Origin: Pseudoruegeria aquimaris
GTDB lineage: Bacteria > Pseudomonadota > Alphaproteobacteria > Rhodobacterales > Rhodobacteraceae
Direction of reading: 5' to 3'
NCBI RefSeq assembly: GCF_900172235.1
Contig: NZ_FWFQ01000005.1
Location: 62,001-126,000, forward strand
DNA length: 64,000 bases
This document shows positions 10,358 to 20,296 of the stretch, in pieces. Every line of letters begins with the position of its first letter. The first letter of the stretch is position 1. Position numbers and translations under genes: made by a program. The notes below the pieces were generated by a model. It worked only from the letters and a program-made list of their open reading frames with translations. It was not told the origin of the DNA and searched no databases.

Positions 10358-10685
10358 ACAGCAGCACGCAAAGCAGGGTTGCGGCCTGGATCATCAGGAT
10401 CATGGGCCGCACCCCGAGAAGAAGCGAAAGCCCGAAGGCCGCGCCGATCGACAGGGTGGCGAGTTTCTTTGCGCCGCGTCCGATGGCGCCGGAGCGATTC
10501 CAATCCTCGATGGGTGGGCCGAACCGGGGATGTGCGATCAGCCAGTTGTGGAGCCGTTCCGAGGAGCGCGCGAAGAAGAAGGCCGCCAGCAGCAGGAAGG
10601 GCACCGTGGGCAGAAGTGGCAGAAGGATGCCGATGGCCCCCAGTCCCAGCGCGATGATGCCAAGGCAAAGCCAGAGATAGCGCAT
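10332..10685 (-). CDS. DUF454 (YbaN-type) inner-membrane protein
   Basis: This 117-aa integral membrane protein belongs to the DUF454/YbaN family, whose biochemical role is unknown. It has an N-terminal hydrophobic hairpin (about 4-40, rich in Leu/Pro/Phe), a polar middle with the family's FARSSERLHNWL and HPRFGPPI segments, and two C-terminal membrane helices (about 74-110). It starts immediately after the hemW stop (TGAATG) and so is probably co-transcribed with rdgB-hemW. Its 3' end overlaps convergent parB by 26 nt. Confidence 0.88.
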   Translation of the reverse strand: MRYLWLCLGIIALGLGAIGILLPLLPTVPFLLLAAFFFARSSERLHNWLIAHPRFGPPIEDWNRSGAIGRGAKKLATLSIGAAFGLSLLLGVRPMILMIQAATLLCVLLFIWTRPES

Positions 10686-11849
10686 TCAATCCTCGCTCAA
10701 CAGTTCACGCAGGATCGCATTGAGAAGCGGGCGCCCCTTGCCGGTGACGCGGAGCTGCCTTCCGGCGGCTTCGATCAACCCGGAATAAATTAAGTCATTG
10801 TATTTGTTTATATTTAACGCGTTCGGATCGAGCGCGTGAAGACGCTCCAGGCTGATCCCCTCACTGATCCGCAGACCCATAAGAAGGTATTCGACGGCTT
10901 GATCCGCTGGCGAAATCTCTTCTCTCAGGCTTTCCCCGCTGCCCGTTGAGCGTTGGGCGTCCAGCCACTTGCCGGGTTGAAGGTGTGTCTCCGTGGCGAA
11001 GCGGCGGCCGTTCAGCGTGAGCCGCCCGTGAGCGCCGGGGCCGATGCCGGCGTAATCGCCGTAGCGCCAGTAGAGCAGGTTGTGCCGGGATTCCGCACCG
11101 GGCCGCGCATGGTTGGATATTTCATAGGCGGGCATACCGGCTGCGGCGCAAATCTCCTGCGTGCGTTCATACATCTCGGCGGCGTCATCTTCAGGGGGCA
11201 GGCCGCGCAGGCGCCCGGCATCGTAGCGATCCCCGAAGGCCGTGCCCTGCTCGATGGTGAGCTGGTAGAGGGAAAGATGGTCGATCGCCATCGACAGCGC
11301 CTCGCGCAGTTCGGCGGCCCATTGATCCACCGTCTGGTGCTGGCGCGCGTAGATCAGATCGAAGCTGACGCGATCGAAGGTGCTGCGGGCCACATCGAAG
11401 GCCGCACGCGCCTCCGCCACGCCGTGCAGCCGTCCGAGCCGTTTGAGATCTTCATCGTTGAGCGCCTGCACCCCCATCGACACCCGGTTGACCCCGGCTT
11501 CGCGATAGCCGCGGAAGCGCCCTGCTTCCACGGAGCCGGGGTTGGCTTCCAGCGTGATCTCTGCGTCATTGGCCATGGGCCAGGCGGTGCGCACGGCATC
11601 GAGGATCGCGTGGACGGTCTCCGGCGCCATCAGGCTCGGAGTGCCGCCGCCGAAGAACACAGTGCTCAGCACGCGCGGGCCGGTTTCGGCGGCGAGGCGC
11701 TTGATCTCGCGGACGTAGGCCTCCTCCCATTGCCGCTGGTCGATCGAGGCGGCCACGTAGGAGTTGAAATCGCAGTAGGGGCAAAGCGACTGGCAAAACG
11801 GCCAATGGACGTAGAGCCCGAAGCCGGCGTTCTGCCAGTCCTCCGTCAA
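10686..11849 (-). CDS. hemW: Radical SAM haem chaperone HemW
   Basis: HemW is a radical-SAM family protein that binds haem and delivers it to haem proteins. It is often mis-annotated as coproporphyrinogen III oxidase (HemN). The 387-aa protein has the CxxxCxxC cluster motif at C19, C23 and C26, followed by the aromatic/DFN segment. HemN-type enzymes are usually about 450 aa, so HemW is the better call. The start overlaps the rdgB stop by 4 nt. It lies in the rph-rdgB-hemW-DUF454 minus-strand unit. Confidence 0.93.
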   Translation of the reverse strand: MTEDWQNAGFGLYVHWPFCQSLCPYCDFNSYVAASIDQRQWEEAYVREIKRLAAETGPRVLSTVFFGGGTPSLMAPETVHAILDAVRTAWPMANDAEITLEANPGSVEAGRFRGYREAGVNRVSMGVQALNDEDLKRLGRLHGVAEARAAFDVARSTFDRVSFDLIYARQHQTVDQWAAELREALSMAIDHLSLYQLTIEQGTAFGDRYDAGRLRGLPPEDDAAEMYERTQEICAAAGMPAYEISNHARPGAESRHNLLYWRYGDYAGIGPGAHGRLTLNGRRFATETHLQPGKWLDAQRSTGSGESLREEISPADQAVEYLLMGLRISEGISLERLHALDPNALNINKYNDLIYSGLIEAAGRQLRVTGKGRPLLNAILRELLSED

Positions 11850-12454
11850 AAGCAGCCTGCTACGAGCTTGCGGAACGCCTCCGCGCGGTGGCTCATGCCG
11901 TGCTTCTTGTCTGGATCCATCTCGCCGAAGGTCTCGGTCTCGCCGTTGGGCAGAAAGACGGGATCAAAGCCGAAGCCGTTGTCGCCGCGCATCGGCCAGA
12001 CGAGCTGCCCTTCCACGGTCCCGGCGAAGATTTCGTCATGGCCGTCGGGCCAGGCGAGGCACAGGGTGCAGCAAAAACGGCCGGTGCGCGGGGTGGGGGC
12101 CTCTTTTTCGTCGAGAAGCGCCTGCACCTTGGCCATGGCCATGGGGAAATCCCGGCCATTGGGGGTTTCGGCCCAATCGGCGGTGTAGACGCCCGGCGCG
12201 CCGTCAAGCGCATCGACTTCGAGGCCACTGTCATCCGACAGCGCGGGCAGACCGGAGGCCTTGGCGGCGAAATGCGCCTTGATGCGCGCGTTTCCGGCGA
12301 AAGTCGTCTCTGTTTCGGCCGGTTCCTCAAGGCCGAGCGCCCCGGCGGAGACGACCTCCACGCCGTAGGGGGCCAGCAGGGCGCCGATTTCACGCAGTTT
12401 GCCCGCGTTGTGCGAGGCAAGCACGATCTTCTTCTCGGTGAGCTTCCTGCTCAT
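11846..12454 (-). CDS. rdgB: RdgB/HAM1 family XTP/dITP pyrophosphatase
   Basis: RdgB hydrolyses deaminated purine triphosphates (dITP, XTP) and so keeps hypoxanthine and xanthine out of DNA. The 202-aa protein has the N-terminal substrate loop SHNAGK (14-19), the central SDDSGLEV metal-binding motif and the C-terminal GFGFDPVF and SHR segments. Both ends overlap neighbours by 4 nt (rph upstream, hemW downstream). With maf and a MutT-like gene, this window encodes several nucleotide-pool cleaners. Confidence 0.95.
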   Translation of the reverse strand: MSRKLTEKKIVLASHNAGKLREIGALLAPYGVEVVSAGALGLEEPAETETTFAGNARIKAHFAAKASGLPALSDDSGLEVDALDGAPGVYTADWAETPNGRDFPMAMAKVQALLDEKEAPTPRTGRFCCTLCLAWPDGHDEIFAGTVEGQLVWPMRGDNGFGFDPVFLPNGETETFGEMDPDKKHGMSHRAEAFRKLVAGCF

Positions 12455-13164
12455 GCGCCCACGGCCGCTTTCTGCGCGGCGACGAGTTCGGCAACGCCTT
12501 TCTCCGCAAGCGCCATCAGCTCGTCCATCTGTGCGCGGGAGAAGGTCGCGCCCTCGGCCGACATCTGGGCCTCCACGAGCTGGCCGTTGCCCAGCATGAC
12601 GAAGTTGCCGTCCACACCGGCCTCGCTGTCTTCCGGGTAGTCGAGATCAAGCACCGCCTGGCCCCCGTAGATGCCGCAGGAGACGGCAGCCACCGGCTCG
12701 ATGAGGGGATCGGAGATCACGTCGCCGGCCTTCATCAGCTTGTTGACGGCCAGTTTCAGCGCCACCCAGCCGCCGGTGATCGAGGCGCAGCGGGTGCCGC
12801 CGTCGGCCTGGATCACGTCGCAGTCCACGGTGATCTGGCGTTCGCCGAGGGCCACGCGATCCACGCCGGCGCGCAAACTCCGGCCGATCAGGCGCTGGAT
12901 CTCCTGGGTGCGGCCGGACTGGCCGTTCTTGGCCTCGCGGCGCATCCGGGTGTTGGTGGCGCGCGGCAGCATCCCGTATTCGGCGGTGACCCAGCCGAGG
13001 CCCGAGTTCTTCAGGAAGGGGGGCACGCGTTCGTCGATCGTGGCGGTGCAGAGCACGTGCGTGTCGCCGCATTTGATCAGGCAGGAGCCTTCTGCGTGTT
13101 TCGTGACCCCGGTTTCGATTGAAATCGGGCGCATTTCACTTACGTTTCTGCCTGACGGACGCAT
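12451..13164 (-). CDS. rph: Ribonuclease PH
   Basis: RNase PH is a phosphorolytic 3'-5' exoribonuclease that trims tRNA 3' ends. The 237-aa length is exactly usual. Visible family features are the conserved opening MRPSGR, the [21 protein letters not shown] region with substrate-contacting arginines, and the [12 protein letters not shown] motif. The frame is open further upstream, but only the ATG at 13164 gives the family start. It leads the rph-rdgB-hemW-DUF454 unit and is divergent from hrcA, sharing a gap of about 120 nt with that gene's promoter. Confidence 0.95.
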   Translation of the reverse strand: MRPSGRNVSEMRPISIETGVTKHAEGSCLIKCGDTHVLCTATIDERVPPFLKNSGLGWVTAEYGMLPRATNTRMRREAKNGQSGRTQEIQRLIGRSLRAGVDRVALGERQITVDCDVIQADGGTRCASITGGWVALKLAVNKLMKAGDVISDPLIEPVAAVSCGIYGGQAVLDLDYPEDSEAGVDGNFVMLGNGQLVEAQMSAEGATFSRAQMDELMALAEKGVAELVAAQKAAVGA

Positions 13165-13229
13165 GGGCTTTCCTTGCTGCAAGAGTTGCGGTCCAGATAC
13201 CCGCCGCGTGTGGCCGAAGGCAAGCCCGA

Positions 13230-13257
13230 TTGACCTTCCGGATGTGTGCTCTTTAAT
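13230..13257 (+). promoter_or_regulatory. Probable sigma-70 promoter of hrcA-grpE
   Basis: TTGACC (13230-13235), a 16-nt spacer and TTTAAT (13252-13257) form a good housekeeping promoter. Transcription would begin near 13264, which excludes an in-frame ATG at 13256 as the hrcA start. A weaker heat-shock-like pair (CTTG at 13173, CAGATAC at 13194) lies upstream and may be chance. No CIRCE element was found nearby. Confidence 0.6.
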
Positions 13258-13282
13258 GGTGCGGCCCGAAGGGGCCCCAGGA

Positions 13283-14362
13283 ATGCGGATACAGATGACG
13301 GAACGCAGCAAAATCTTCGAAGAGATGAACGACCGCAGCCGGGAAGTGTTCCGGCGCGTCGTGGAGGGCTACCTTGAAACCGGCGGCCCAGTTGGTTCGC
13401 GCACGTTGTCCCGGACGCTGAGCGAGAAGGTCTCGGCGGCAACGGTGCGCAACGTGATGCAGGATCTGGAATATCTCGGGCTTCTGGAGGCGCCCCATGT
13501 TTCGGCCGGCCGGATCCCGACGGAAACCGGCCTGCGCCTGTTCGTGGACGGGCTTCTGGAGGTCGAGAACCTGACGGAGGACGACCGCGAAAAGATCGAC
13601 ACGACGATGGGCGGTTCCGGGGCCGACGTGGGCGAGATGCTGGATCGCGTCGGGCAGGCGCTTTCGGGCGTCACCCACGGCGCGAGCCTCGTGTTGGCGC
13701 CCAAGCACGAAGCGCCGATCCGCCACATCGAATTCGTTTCCCTTGCCCCGGATCGCGCGCTCGTGGTTCTCGTCTTCGCCGATGGCCACGTCGAGAACCG
13801 GGTGTTCCGCCCGCCCGTTGGTCAGACGCCGTCGTCTCTGCGCGAGGCGGCGAACTTCCTGAATGCCATCGCCGAGGGGCGCACCCTGAGCGAACTGCGC
13901 CGTGCGGTGGCCACCGAGATCGGGCAGCGGCGGCAGGAGCTTGATGACCTAGCCCGCGACATGATCGAGAACGGCATGGCCGTATGGGACAACGAAGGGG
14001 ATACGAACCCCCGCCTGATCGTGCGGGGCCGCGCGAATCTTCTGCAGGACAGCGCCGAAGCCGCGGATCTTGAGCGTGTCAGAAGCCTGTTCGACGATCT
14101 CGAACGCAAGCGGGATATCGCCCAGTTCCTCGAATTGGCCGAGGAAGGCGAGGGGGTTCGCATTTTTATCGGCTCGGAGAACAAACTCTTTTCACTTTCG
14201 GGTTCCTCTCTGGTGGTTTCTCCCTATATGAACGCGGATCGAAAGATTGTGGGTGCCGTCGGTGTCATCGGCCCGACGCGCCTGAACTATGGACGGATCG
14301 TGCCGATCGTGGATTACACGGCACAACTGGTCGGCCGGCTGCTGTCCGATCAGAGGCAATAG
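13283..14362 (+). CDS. hrcA: Heat-inducible transcription repressor HrcA
   Basis: HrcA represses chaperonin operons by binding CIRCE inverted repeats; GroEL activity keeps it functional. At 359 aa it shows the N-terminal winged helix ([19 protein letters not shown], then [17 protein letters not shown]) and a C-terminal domain ending [12 protein letters not shown]. Two ATGs compete. 13283 lies 8 nt after AAGGGG (13269-13274), and 13295 lies 12 nt after AGGA. The first is preferred. An earlier in-frame ATG at 13256 lies within the promoter -10 box. grpE follows 7 nt downstream. Confidence 0.94.
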   Translation: MRIQMTERSKIFEEMNDRSREVFRRVVEGYLETGGPVGSRTLSRTLSEKVSAATVRNVMQDLEYLGLLEAPHVSAGRIPTETGLRLFVDGLLEVENLTEDDREKIDTTMGGSGADVGEMLDRVGQALSGVTHGASLVLAPKHEAPIRHIEFVSLAPDRALVVLVFADGHVENRVFRPPVGQTPSSLREAANFLNAIAEGRTLSELRRAVATEIGQRRQELDDLARDMIENGMAVWDNEGDTNPRLIVRGRANLLQDSAEAADLERVRSLFDDLERKRDIAQFLELAEEGEGVRIFIGSENKLFSLSGSSLVVSPYMNADRKIVGAVGVIGPTRLNYGRIVPIVDYTAQLVGRLLSDQRQ

Positions 14363-14369
14363 GTGAGAT

Positions 14370-14978
14370 ATGGCTGAGCCGAAGAAAGAAGACGATTTTC
14401 TGGACGATATCGAAGCGCTCGAAGAAGAGCTCTATGGCGAAGAGCCGATCGACATCATGTCCGAAGAGGCCTCCGAAGAGCCGAGCAAGCCGGCGAGCAA
14501 GGCGGATCCCGAAGAGCTCGCCGCCCTGCGCGCGGAGCGGGACGAGTTGCAGGATCGCGTGATGCGCGTGCTGGCGGAGGCGGAAAACTCCCGCAAGCGC
14601 AGCGAGCGCGACCGGCGCGAGGCCGAGCAATACGGCGGCTCCAAGCTGGCGCGCGACATGCTGCCCGTCTACGACAACCTCAACCGCGCCATCGCGGCGG
14701 TGCCTGAAGAAAGCCGTGAGGCCAACAAGGCGCTGATCGAAGGCGTGGAACTGACCCTGCGCGAGCTTCTGAACATCTTCTCCAAGCACGGCATCGAGAA
14801 GATCGAGCCCCAGGTGGGCGACAAGTTCGATCCAAAGCATCACCAGGCGATGTTCGAGGCTCCGGTTCCCGGCACGCAGGCCGGCGACATCATCCAGGTC
14901 ATGGCGGTGGGCTTCCAGATCCACGAACGCCTCCTGCGCCCGGCGCAGGTGGGGGTTTCCTCCACGCAGAAGTCCTGA
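14370..14978 (+). CDS. grpE: Nucleotide exchange factor GrpE
   Basis: GrpE releases ADP from DnaK and acts as a thermosensor in the DnaK cycle. The 202-aa protein has an acidic, disordered start (about 1-45), a long dimerising helix (about 48-100) and a C-terminal beta-wing that contains PVYDNLNRAI and the conserved HQAMFE segment. It follows hrcA by 7 nt and is the last gene of this unit. An intrinsic terminator lies 70 nt downstream. Its partners dnaK and dnaJ lie about 46 kb away in the same window. Confidence 0.95.
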   Translation: MAEPKKEDDFLDDIEALEEELYGEEPIDIMSEEASEEPSKPASKADPEELAALRAERDELQDRVMRVLAEAENSRKRSERDRREAEQYGGSKLARDMLPVYDNLNRAIAAVPEESREANKALIEGVELTLRELLNIFSKHGIEKIEPQVGDKFDPKHHQAMFEAPVPGTQAGDIIQVMAVGFQIHERLLRPAQVGVSSTQKS

Positions 14979-15048
14979 TCTCCCGCTTCCTCCGCCCTTG
15001 CATGGCGGGCGAAAGCGAGCCTGTTTTCAGGGAAAAAGACCCAGACTG

Positions 15049-15075
15049 AAACCCCGGCCATGTGCCGGGGTTTTT
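15049..15075 (+). terminator. Intrinsic terminator after grpE
   Basis: A 10-bp stem AAACCCCGGC/GCCGGGGTTT with a 5-nt loop is followed by five or more T residues. It lies between grpE and the convergent mutS, whose stop codon begins at 15077, so it ends hrcA-grpE transcription. Confidence 0.88.
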
Positions 15076-17774
15076 CATTTCAGCAGGGATTTCAGCTCGT
15101 AGACCAGATCCAGCGCTTCGCGTGGGGTCAGTTCGTCGGGGAGGATTTCCCGCAGGCGCGCTTCGACGGGCGAAAGCTCCTCGGGTTTCGGTGCGGGCGC
15201 GGGGGCTGCGGCCACTGCCGAGAACAGCGGCAGATCATCGATCAACGCCTTGGGCTTCGCGCCGCTCTCCCGATCGCCTTTTTCCAAAGCTTCGAGCACG
15301 GCGCGCGCGCGTTCGACCACGGCGCGCGGAAGCCCCGCCAGCTGCGCCACCTGCACCCCGTAGGAGCGGTCGGCCGCACCGCGCCGCACCTCGTGCAGGA
15401 AGATGACCTCGCCTTCCCACTCCTTCACGGCCACCGTTGCGTTTTCCACGCCCTCAAGCGTGCCGGCCAGCGCCGTCATCTCGTGGTAGTGAGTGGCGAA
15501 GAGCGCGCGCGAGCGGTTGACGTCGTGCAGGTGTTCGAGCGTCGCCCAGGCAATGGACAGGCCGTCATACGTGGCTGTGCCGCGGCCGATCTCGTCGAGG
15601 ATCACGAGGGCACGGTCATCCGCCTGGTTCAGGATGGCCGCGGTTTCCACCATTTCCACCATGAAGGTGGAGCGGCCACGGGCCAGATCGTCCGCCGCAC
15701 CCACGCGGGAAAACAGCTGCGAGACGAGGCCGATCCGGGCACTGCGGGCGGGCACGAAGCTGCCCATCTGCGCCAGCAGGGCGATAAGTGCGTTCTGCCG
15801 CAGGAAGGTGGATTTACCGGCCATGTTCGGGCCGGTCAGAAGCCAGATGTCGGCCGGCTTGCTGCCGTCGGAGAGGTCGCAGTCGTTGGCGATGAAGGGT
15901 GCGCCGCCCTGCCGCCGCAGGGCCGCTTCCACCACCGGGTGCCGCCCTTGTTCCACGAGAAAGGCGCGGCTGTCATCGACAACGGGCCGGCACCAGTCCT
16001 CTCGCGCGGCGAGATCGGCCAGCGCGGCGCTGAGATCGAACTCCGCCAAGGCCTGGGAGGTGGCGCCGATGGTGCCGATCTCGGCCAAGACGGCGCTTTT
16101 CAGGCTGTCATAGAGCCTTTTCTCGATCTCCAGCGCGCGTTGTCCGGCGTTCAGGATCTTGGTTTCCAGTTCCGACAGGTCCACCGTGGTGAAGCGCACG
16201 GCATTGGCTGTGGTCTGGCGGTGGATGAAGGTTTCCGACAGGGGCGGGGAGAGCATCTTGTCGGCATGGGTGGCCGTGGTCTCGATGAAATAGCCCAGCA
16301 CGTTGTTGTGCTTGATCTTCAGCGAGGAGACGCCGGAAAGCTCGGCATATTGCGCTTGCATGGAGGCGATCACACCGCGGCCCTCGTCGCGCAGGGTGCG
16401 GGCCTCGTCGAGCTCGGCGTCATGGCCGGGCGCGATGAAGCCACCGTCGCGCGCCAGCAGGGGCGGTTCGGCCACGAGGGCCTGGTCGAGCAGGTCCAGC
16501 AGCGCATCGTGGCCGGAGAGCGCGGCGGCGTTCCGGCGCAGCAGCGCCGGCAGTTCCAACCCGGCCAGTTGCTCCGATAGCGCCTGCGCCTGGGCCAGCC
16601 CGTTGCGCACGGCGGCCAGATCGCGCGGGCCGCCACGGTCGAGTCCGAGGCGGGAGAGCGCGCGGTCCATATCCGGCGCCTTGCGCAGGATCTCGCGCAG
16701 CGTTTCACGGAAACCGGGGTGCTCGGTGCAGTAGGACACGGCATCGAGGCGCGCATGGATCGTGGCGAGATCGGTGGAGGGGCCCGAAAGCCTGCGCTCC
16801 AGAAGTCTGGCGCCGCCAGCGGTCACGGTGCGATCGATCACCGAGATCAGCGAGCCTTCGCGCCCGCCGCTCAAGGCCTGTGTCAGTTCGAGATTGCGCC
16901 GCGTGGCGGTGTCGATCTGCATGGCGCTGCCAAGCGACTCCCGCCGGGGCGGGCGCAGCAGCGGCAGTTTTCCTTTCTGGGTAATCTCGAGGTATTCCAC
17001 CAGCGCGCCCATGGCCGAGATCTCGGCCCGGTCGAACTGGCCGAAGGCATCGAGCGCACTCACGCCAAGTAGCTCGGTGAGGCGGGTCTCGGCGGAGGTG
17101 CTGTCGAAGGCGGCGCGGGCCATCGGCGTGCAGGCGGCACCGGATTCAGAGACGATTCCGGCCAGATCCTGTTCCGCGCCCTCCGACAGCAGGATTTCCT
17201 TCGGGGCCAGCCGCGCCAGTTCGGGCCCCAGCCGCACGCGCGGGCAGGGCATGGCGTGAAACGCTCCGGTGGAGATGTCCACCCAGGCCAGCGCCCCTTC
17301 GCCGCGCAATTCGGCATAGGCGGCAAGGAAGTTGTGGCGACGCGCTTCGAGCAGCGTGTCTTCCGTCAGGGTGCCGGGTGTCACCAGCCGCACCACGCCC
17401 CGTTTCACCACGGATTTGGAGCCGCGCTTCTTGGCTTCCGCCGGATCTTCCAACTGCTCGCAGACGGCCACGCGGAAACCCTTGCGGATCAGCGTGAGGA
17501 AGTAGCTTTCGGCCGAATGCACCGGCACGCCGCACATGGGGATGTCCTCACCGAGGTGCTTGCCGCGCTTGGTGAGCGCGATGTCGAGCGCCGCCGCCGC
17601 TTCGACGGCATCGTCGAAGAACATCTCGTAGAAATCGCCCATGCGGTAGAACAGCAGGGCGTCCGGATATTCGGCCTTGATTTCGAGAAACTGCGCCATC
17701 ATCGGCGTCACGCCCGATTTCGCCTGGTTCACTCTTTTCCCCCAGAGATCTTCTTCATTAGCCCGCGTGGCCAT
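15075..17774 (-). CDS. mutS: DNA mismatch repair protein MutS
   Basis: MutS recognises mismatches and small loops and recruits MutL. The 899-aa protein has the mismatch-wedging Phe-x-Glu motif (FYE, residues 48-50) in domain I, connector, lever and clamp domains, and a C-terminal ATPase with Walker A GPNMAGKST and a Walker B DEIGRGT segment. The frame stays open 59 codons upstream, but the ATG at 17774 (MATRANEEDLWG) is the sensible start because mismatch-domain homology begins soon after. It stands alone and is divergent from maeB. Confidence 0.96.
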   Translation of the reverse strand: MATRANEEDLWGKRVNQAKSGVTPMMAQFLEIKAEYPDALLFYRMGDFYEMFFDDAVEAAAALDIALTKRGKHLGEDIPMCGVPVHSAESYFLTLIRKGFRVAVCEQLEDPAEAKKRGSKSVVKRGVVRLVTPGTLTEDTLLEARRHNFLAAYAELRGEGALAWVDISTGAFHAMPCPRVRLGPELARLAPKEILLSEGAEQDLAGIVSESGAACTPMARAAFDSTSAETRLTELLGVSALDAFGQFDRAEISAMGALVEYLEITQKGKLPLLRPPRRESLGSAMQIDTATRRNLELTQALSGGREGSLISVIDRTVTAGGARLLERRLSGPSTDLATIHARLDAVSYCTEHPGFRETLREILRKAPDMDRALSRLGLDRGGPRDLAAVRNGLAQAQALSEQLAGLELPALLRRNAAALSGHDALLDLLDQALVAEPPLLARDGGFIAPGHDAELDEARTLRDEGRGVIASMQAQYAELSGVSSLKIKHNNVLGYFIETTATHADKMLSPPLSETFIHRQTTANAVRFTTVDLSELETKILNAGQRALEIEKRLYDSLKSAVLAEIGTIGATSQALAEFDLSAALADLAAREDWCRPVVDDSRAFLVEQGRHPVVEAALRRQGGAPFIANDCDLSDGSKPADIWLLTGPNMAGKSTFLRQNALIALLAQMGSFVPARSARIGLVSQLFSRVGAADDLARGRSTFMVEMVETAAILNQADDRALVILDEIGRGTATYDGLSIAWATLEHLHDVNRSRALFATHYHEMTALAGTLEGVENATVAVKEWEGEVIFLHEVRRGAADRSYGVQVAQLAGLPRAVVERARAVLEALEKGDRESGAKPKALIDDLPLFSAVAAAPAPAPKPEELSPVEARLREILPDELTPREALDLVYELKSLLK

Positions 17775-18034
17775 TTCATTCTTTCTAATCCCTCGGACGC
17801 GCGAACACGACCGCAAAAAGTGGCCGATGTGCACAGCTGCCGGCAGTGGCGGGGGGCAGGGGCATAACACGACGAATGCACGAATATGTTGCTGGTGGGC
17901 GAGATCCGGGTGGAAGCGGAAAGAAATGGGGCATTCTGGCGCAACAATCAAAAAACTGGGCAGGAACGACCGGCTTCGTATTGAATGAGCGCCGCCAGTG
18001 GCCTACGCCGGTGGGACGAGAGAGAGAGGCAAGA

Positions 18035-20296
18035 ATGGCATCCAGAACGAAAGTGACGCCCGAAGAGGCGCTGGCCTATCACCTGGACCCCCAACCGGGG
18101 AAATGGGAAGTGGTGGCGACCAAACCGATGACGACGCAGCGCGACCTGTCGCTCGCCTATTCGCCGGGTGTGGCCGTCCCGGTGGAGGCGATCGCGGAGA
18201 ACCCGGAGTCCGCCTACGACTACACCACCAAGGGCAACACCGTTGCGGTGATCTCCAACGGCACGGCGATCCTCGGGCTTGGCAACCTCGGCGCACTGGC
18301 CTCCAAGCCGGTGATGGAAGGCAAGAGCGTTCTGTTCAAGCGCTTCGCCGACGTGAACTCCATCGATATCGAGCTGGATACCGAGGATCCGGACGCCTTC
18401 ATCAATGCCGTGAAGCTGATGGGCCCCAGCTTCGGCGGCATCAACCTCGAAGACATCAAGGCACCGGAGTGCTTCATCATCGAGCAGCGCCTCAAGGAAG
18501 AGATGGACATCCCCGTCTTCCACGACGATCAGCACGGCACCGCGGTGATCTGTGCCGCCGGGCTGATCAATGCCTTGAAGATCTCCGGCAAGAAGATCGA
18601 GGACGTGAAGATCGTGCTCAACGGCGCCGGCGCGGCGGGCATTGCGTGTATCGAGCTGCTCAAGGCGATGGGCGCGAAGCATCAGAACTGCATCGTCTGC
18701 GATACCAAGGGCGTGATTTACCAGGGCCGCACCGAGGGTATGAACCAGTGGAAATCGGCCCATGCGATCACCACAGAGCTGCGCACGCTCGAAGAGGCGA
18801 TGAAAGGTGCCGATGTCTTCCTCGGCGTTTCCGTGAAGGGCGCGGTGACGCCGGAGATGGTACAGTCCATGGCGCCGGACCCGGTGATCTTCGCCATGGC
18901 CAACCCGGATCCGGAGATCACGCCCGAGGAGGCCCACGCCGTTCGGGAGGACGCCATCGTCGCCACGGGCCGCTCGGATTACCCGAACCAGGTGAACAAC
19001 GTTCTTGGCTTTCCCTACCTGTTCCGCGGCGCGCTCGACATCCACGCCCGCGCCATCAACGACGAGATGAAGATCGCCTGCGCCCATGCGCTGGCCCAGC
19101 TTGCGCGCGAAGACGTGCCGGACGAAGTGGCCATGGCCTACGGGCGCAAGCTGACCTTCGGCCGCGACTACATCATCCCGACGCCGTTCGACCCGCGCCT
19201 GATCCACGTGATCCCGCCTGCGGTTGCGAAGGCCGGGATGAACACCGGCGTGGCCCGCCGCCCGATCATCGACATGGATGCCTACGAGCACGCCCTGAAA
19301 TCCCGGATGGATCCGACCGCTTCCGTGCTGCGCTCCATCAACACCCGCGCCCGCGCGGCGCAGGCGCGGATGATCTTCGCCGAAGGGGATGACAACCGCG
19401 TGCTCCGTGCCGCGGTGAACTACCAGCGCTCGGGCTACGGGCAGGCGCTCGTGGTGGGCCGGGAAGACGACGTGAAGCAGCGGCTGGAGACCGCCGGACT
19501 CGGCGATGCCTTCGGCGAGATCGAGATCGTGAATGCCCGCAACACGCCCTATCTGCAGGACTACAAGGAGTTCCTCTATCGCCGCCTGCAACGCAAAGGG
19601 TTCGACGGGGCCGACATCCACCGCCTCGCGGCGCGGGATCGCCATGTGTTCGCGGCGCTGATGTTGGCGCATGGCCATGGTGACGGGCTGATCACCGGCG
19701 CGACGCGCAAATCGGCGCAGGTTCTGGAGTTGATCAACCACGTGATCGATGCGCGCGCCGAGGATGGCGCGGTGGGCGTCACCGCGCTGCTGCACAAGGG
19801 GCGGATCGTGCTCATCACCGATACGCTGGTGCACGAATGGCCCGAGAAAGAGGATCTGGCCCGCATCGCCGTGCGCGGCGCAGAGGTGGCGCGGCTCCTG
19901 GGGCTTGAGCCCCGCGTGGCCTTCGTCAGCTTCTCGACCTTCGGCTACCCGGTAACGGAGCGCGCGACCAAGATGCACGATGCGCCGCGGGTGCTGGATG
20001 AATGGGGCGTCGATTTCGAATACGAGGGCGAGATGACGGTGGACGTGGCGCTGAACCCGAAGGCGGCGGAGCAATATCCGTTCTCGCGCCTGACCGGCCC
20101 GGCCAACGTTTTGGTGGTCCCCGCACGGCACTCGGCTTCGATCTCGGTAAAGCTGATGCAGGAGATGGCCGGCGCCACGGTGATCGGCCCGATCCTCGCC
20201 GGCGTGGATCGCCCGGTGCAGATCTGCTCGACGGTCTCCACCGCGGGCGACATCCTGAACATGGCGCTTCTGGCCGCCTGCAAGGTGCGTGCATGA
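18035..20296 (+). CDS. maeB: NADP-dependent malic enzyme with C-terminal phosphotransacetylase-like domain
   Basis: MaeB decarboxylates malate to pyruvate and yields NADPH, linking the TCA cycle to biosynthesis. The 753-aa protein has an N-terminal malic domain (AYSPGVAVPV, KGNTVAVISNG), a Rossmann domain (LNGAGAAGIACIELL) and a C-terminal phosphotransacetylase-like region (about 430-753). That region is usually catalytically inactive and gives allosteric control by acetyl-CoA. The ATG at 18035 follows a GAGAGAGG ribosome-binding site. The stop overlaps the PfkB kinase start as ATGA, which couples the two genes. Confidence 0.95.
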   Translation: MASRTKVTPEEALAYHLDPQPGKWEVVATKPMTTQRDLSLAYSPGVAVPVEAIAENPESAYDYTTKGNTVAVISNGTAILGLGNLGALASKPVMEGKSVLFKRFADVNSIDIELDTEDPDAFINAVKLMGPSFGGINLEDIKAPECFIIEQRLKEEMDIPVFHDDQHGTAVICAAGLINALKISGKKIEDVKIVLNGAGAAGIACIELLKAMGAKHQNCIVCDTKGVIYQGRTEGMNQWKSAHAITTELRTLEEAMKGADVFLGVSVKGAVTPEMVQSMAPDPVIFAMANPDPEITPEEAHAVREDAIVATGRSDYPNQVNNVLGFPYLFRGALDIHARAINDEMKIACAHALAQLAREDVPDEVAMAYGRKLTFGRDYIIPTPFDPRLIHVIPPAVAKAGMNTGVARRPIIDMDAYEHALKSRMDPTASVLRSINTRARAAQARMIFAEGDDNRVLRAAVNYQRSGYGQALVVGREDDVKQRLETAGLGDAFGEIEIVNARNTPYLQDYKEFLYRRLQRKGFDGADIHRLAARDRHVFAALMLAHGHGDGLITGATRKSAQVLELINHVIDARAEDGAVGVTALLHKGRIVLITDTLVHEWPEKEDLARIAVRGAEVARLLGLEPRVAFVSFSTFGYPVTERATKMHDAPRVLDEWGVDFEYEGEMTVDVALNPKAAEQYPFSRLTGPANVLVVPARHSASISVKLMQEMAGATVIGPILAGVDRPVQICSTVSTAGDILNMALLAACKVRA

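Noticed and set aside
10686-11849. Coproporphyrinogen III dehydrogenase (HemN) for the radical-SAM gene
   Set aside because: The 387-aa length, the CxxxCxxC start context and the rph-rdgB linkage point to HemW, the haem chaperone; oxygen-independent HemN proteins are longer.
13173-13200. Heat-shock (RpoH) promoter upstream of hrcA
   Set aside because: CTTG-N17-CAGATAC is only a partial match, and the TTGACC-N16-TTTAAT promoter downstream fits better; kept as a remark only.
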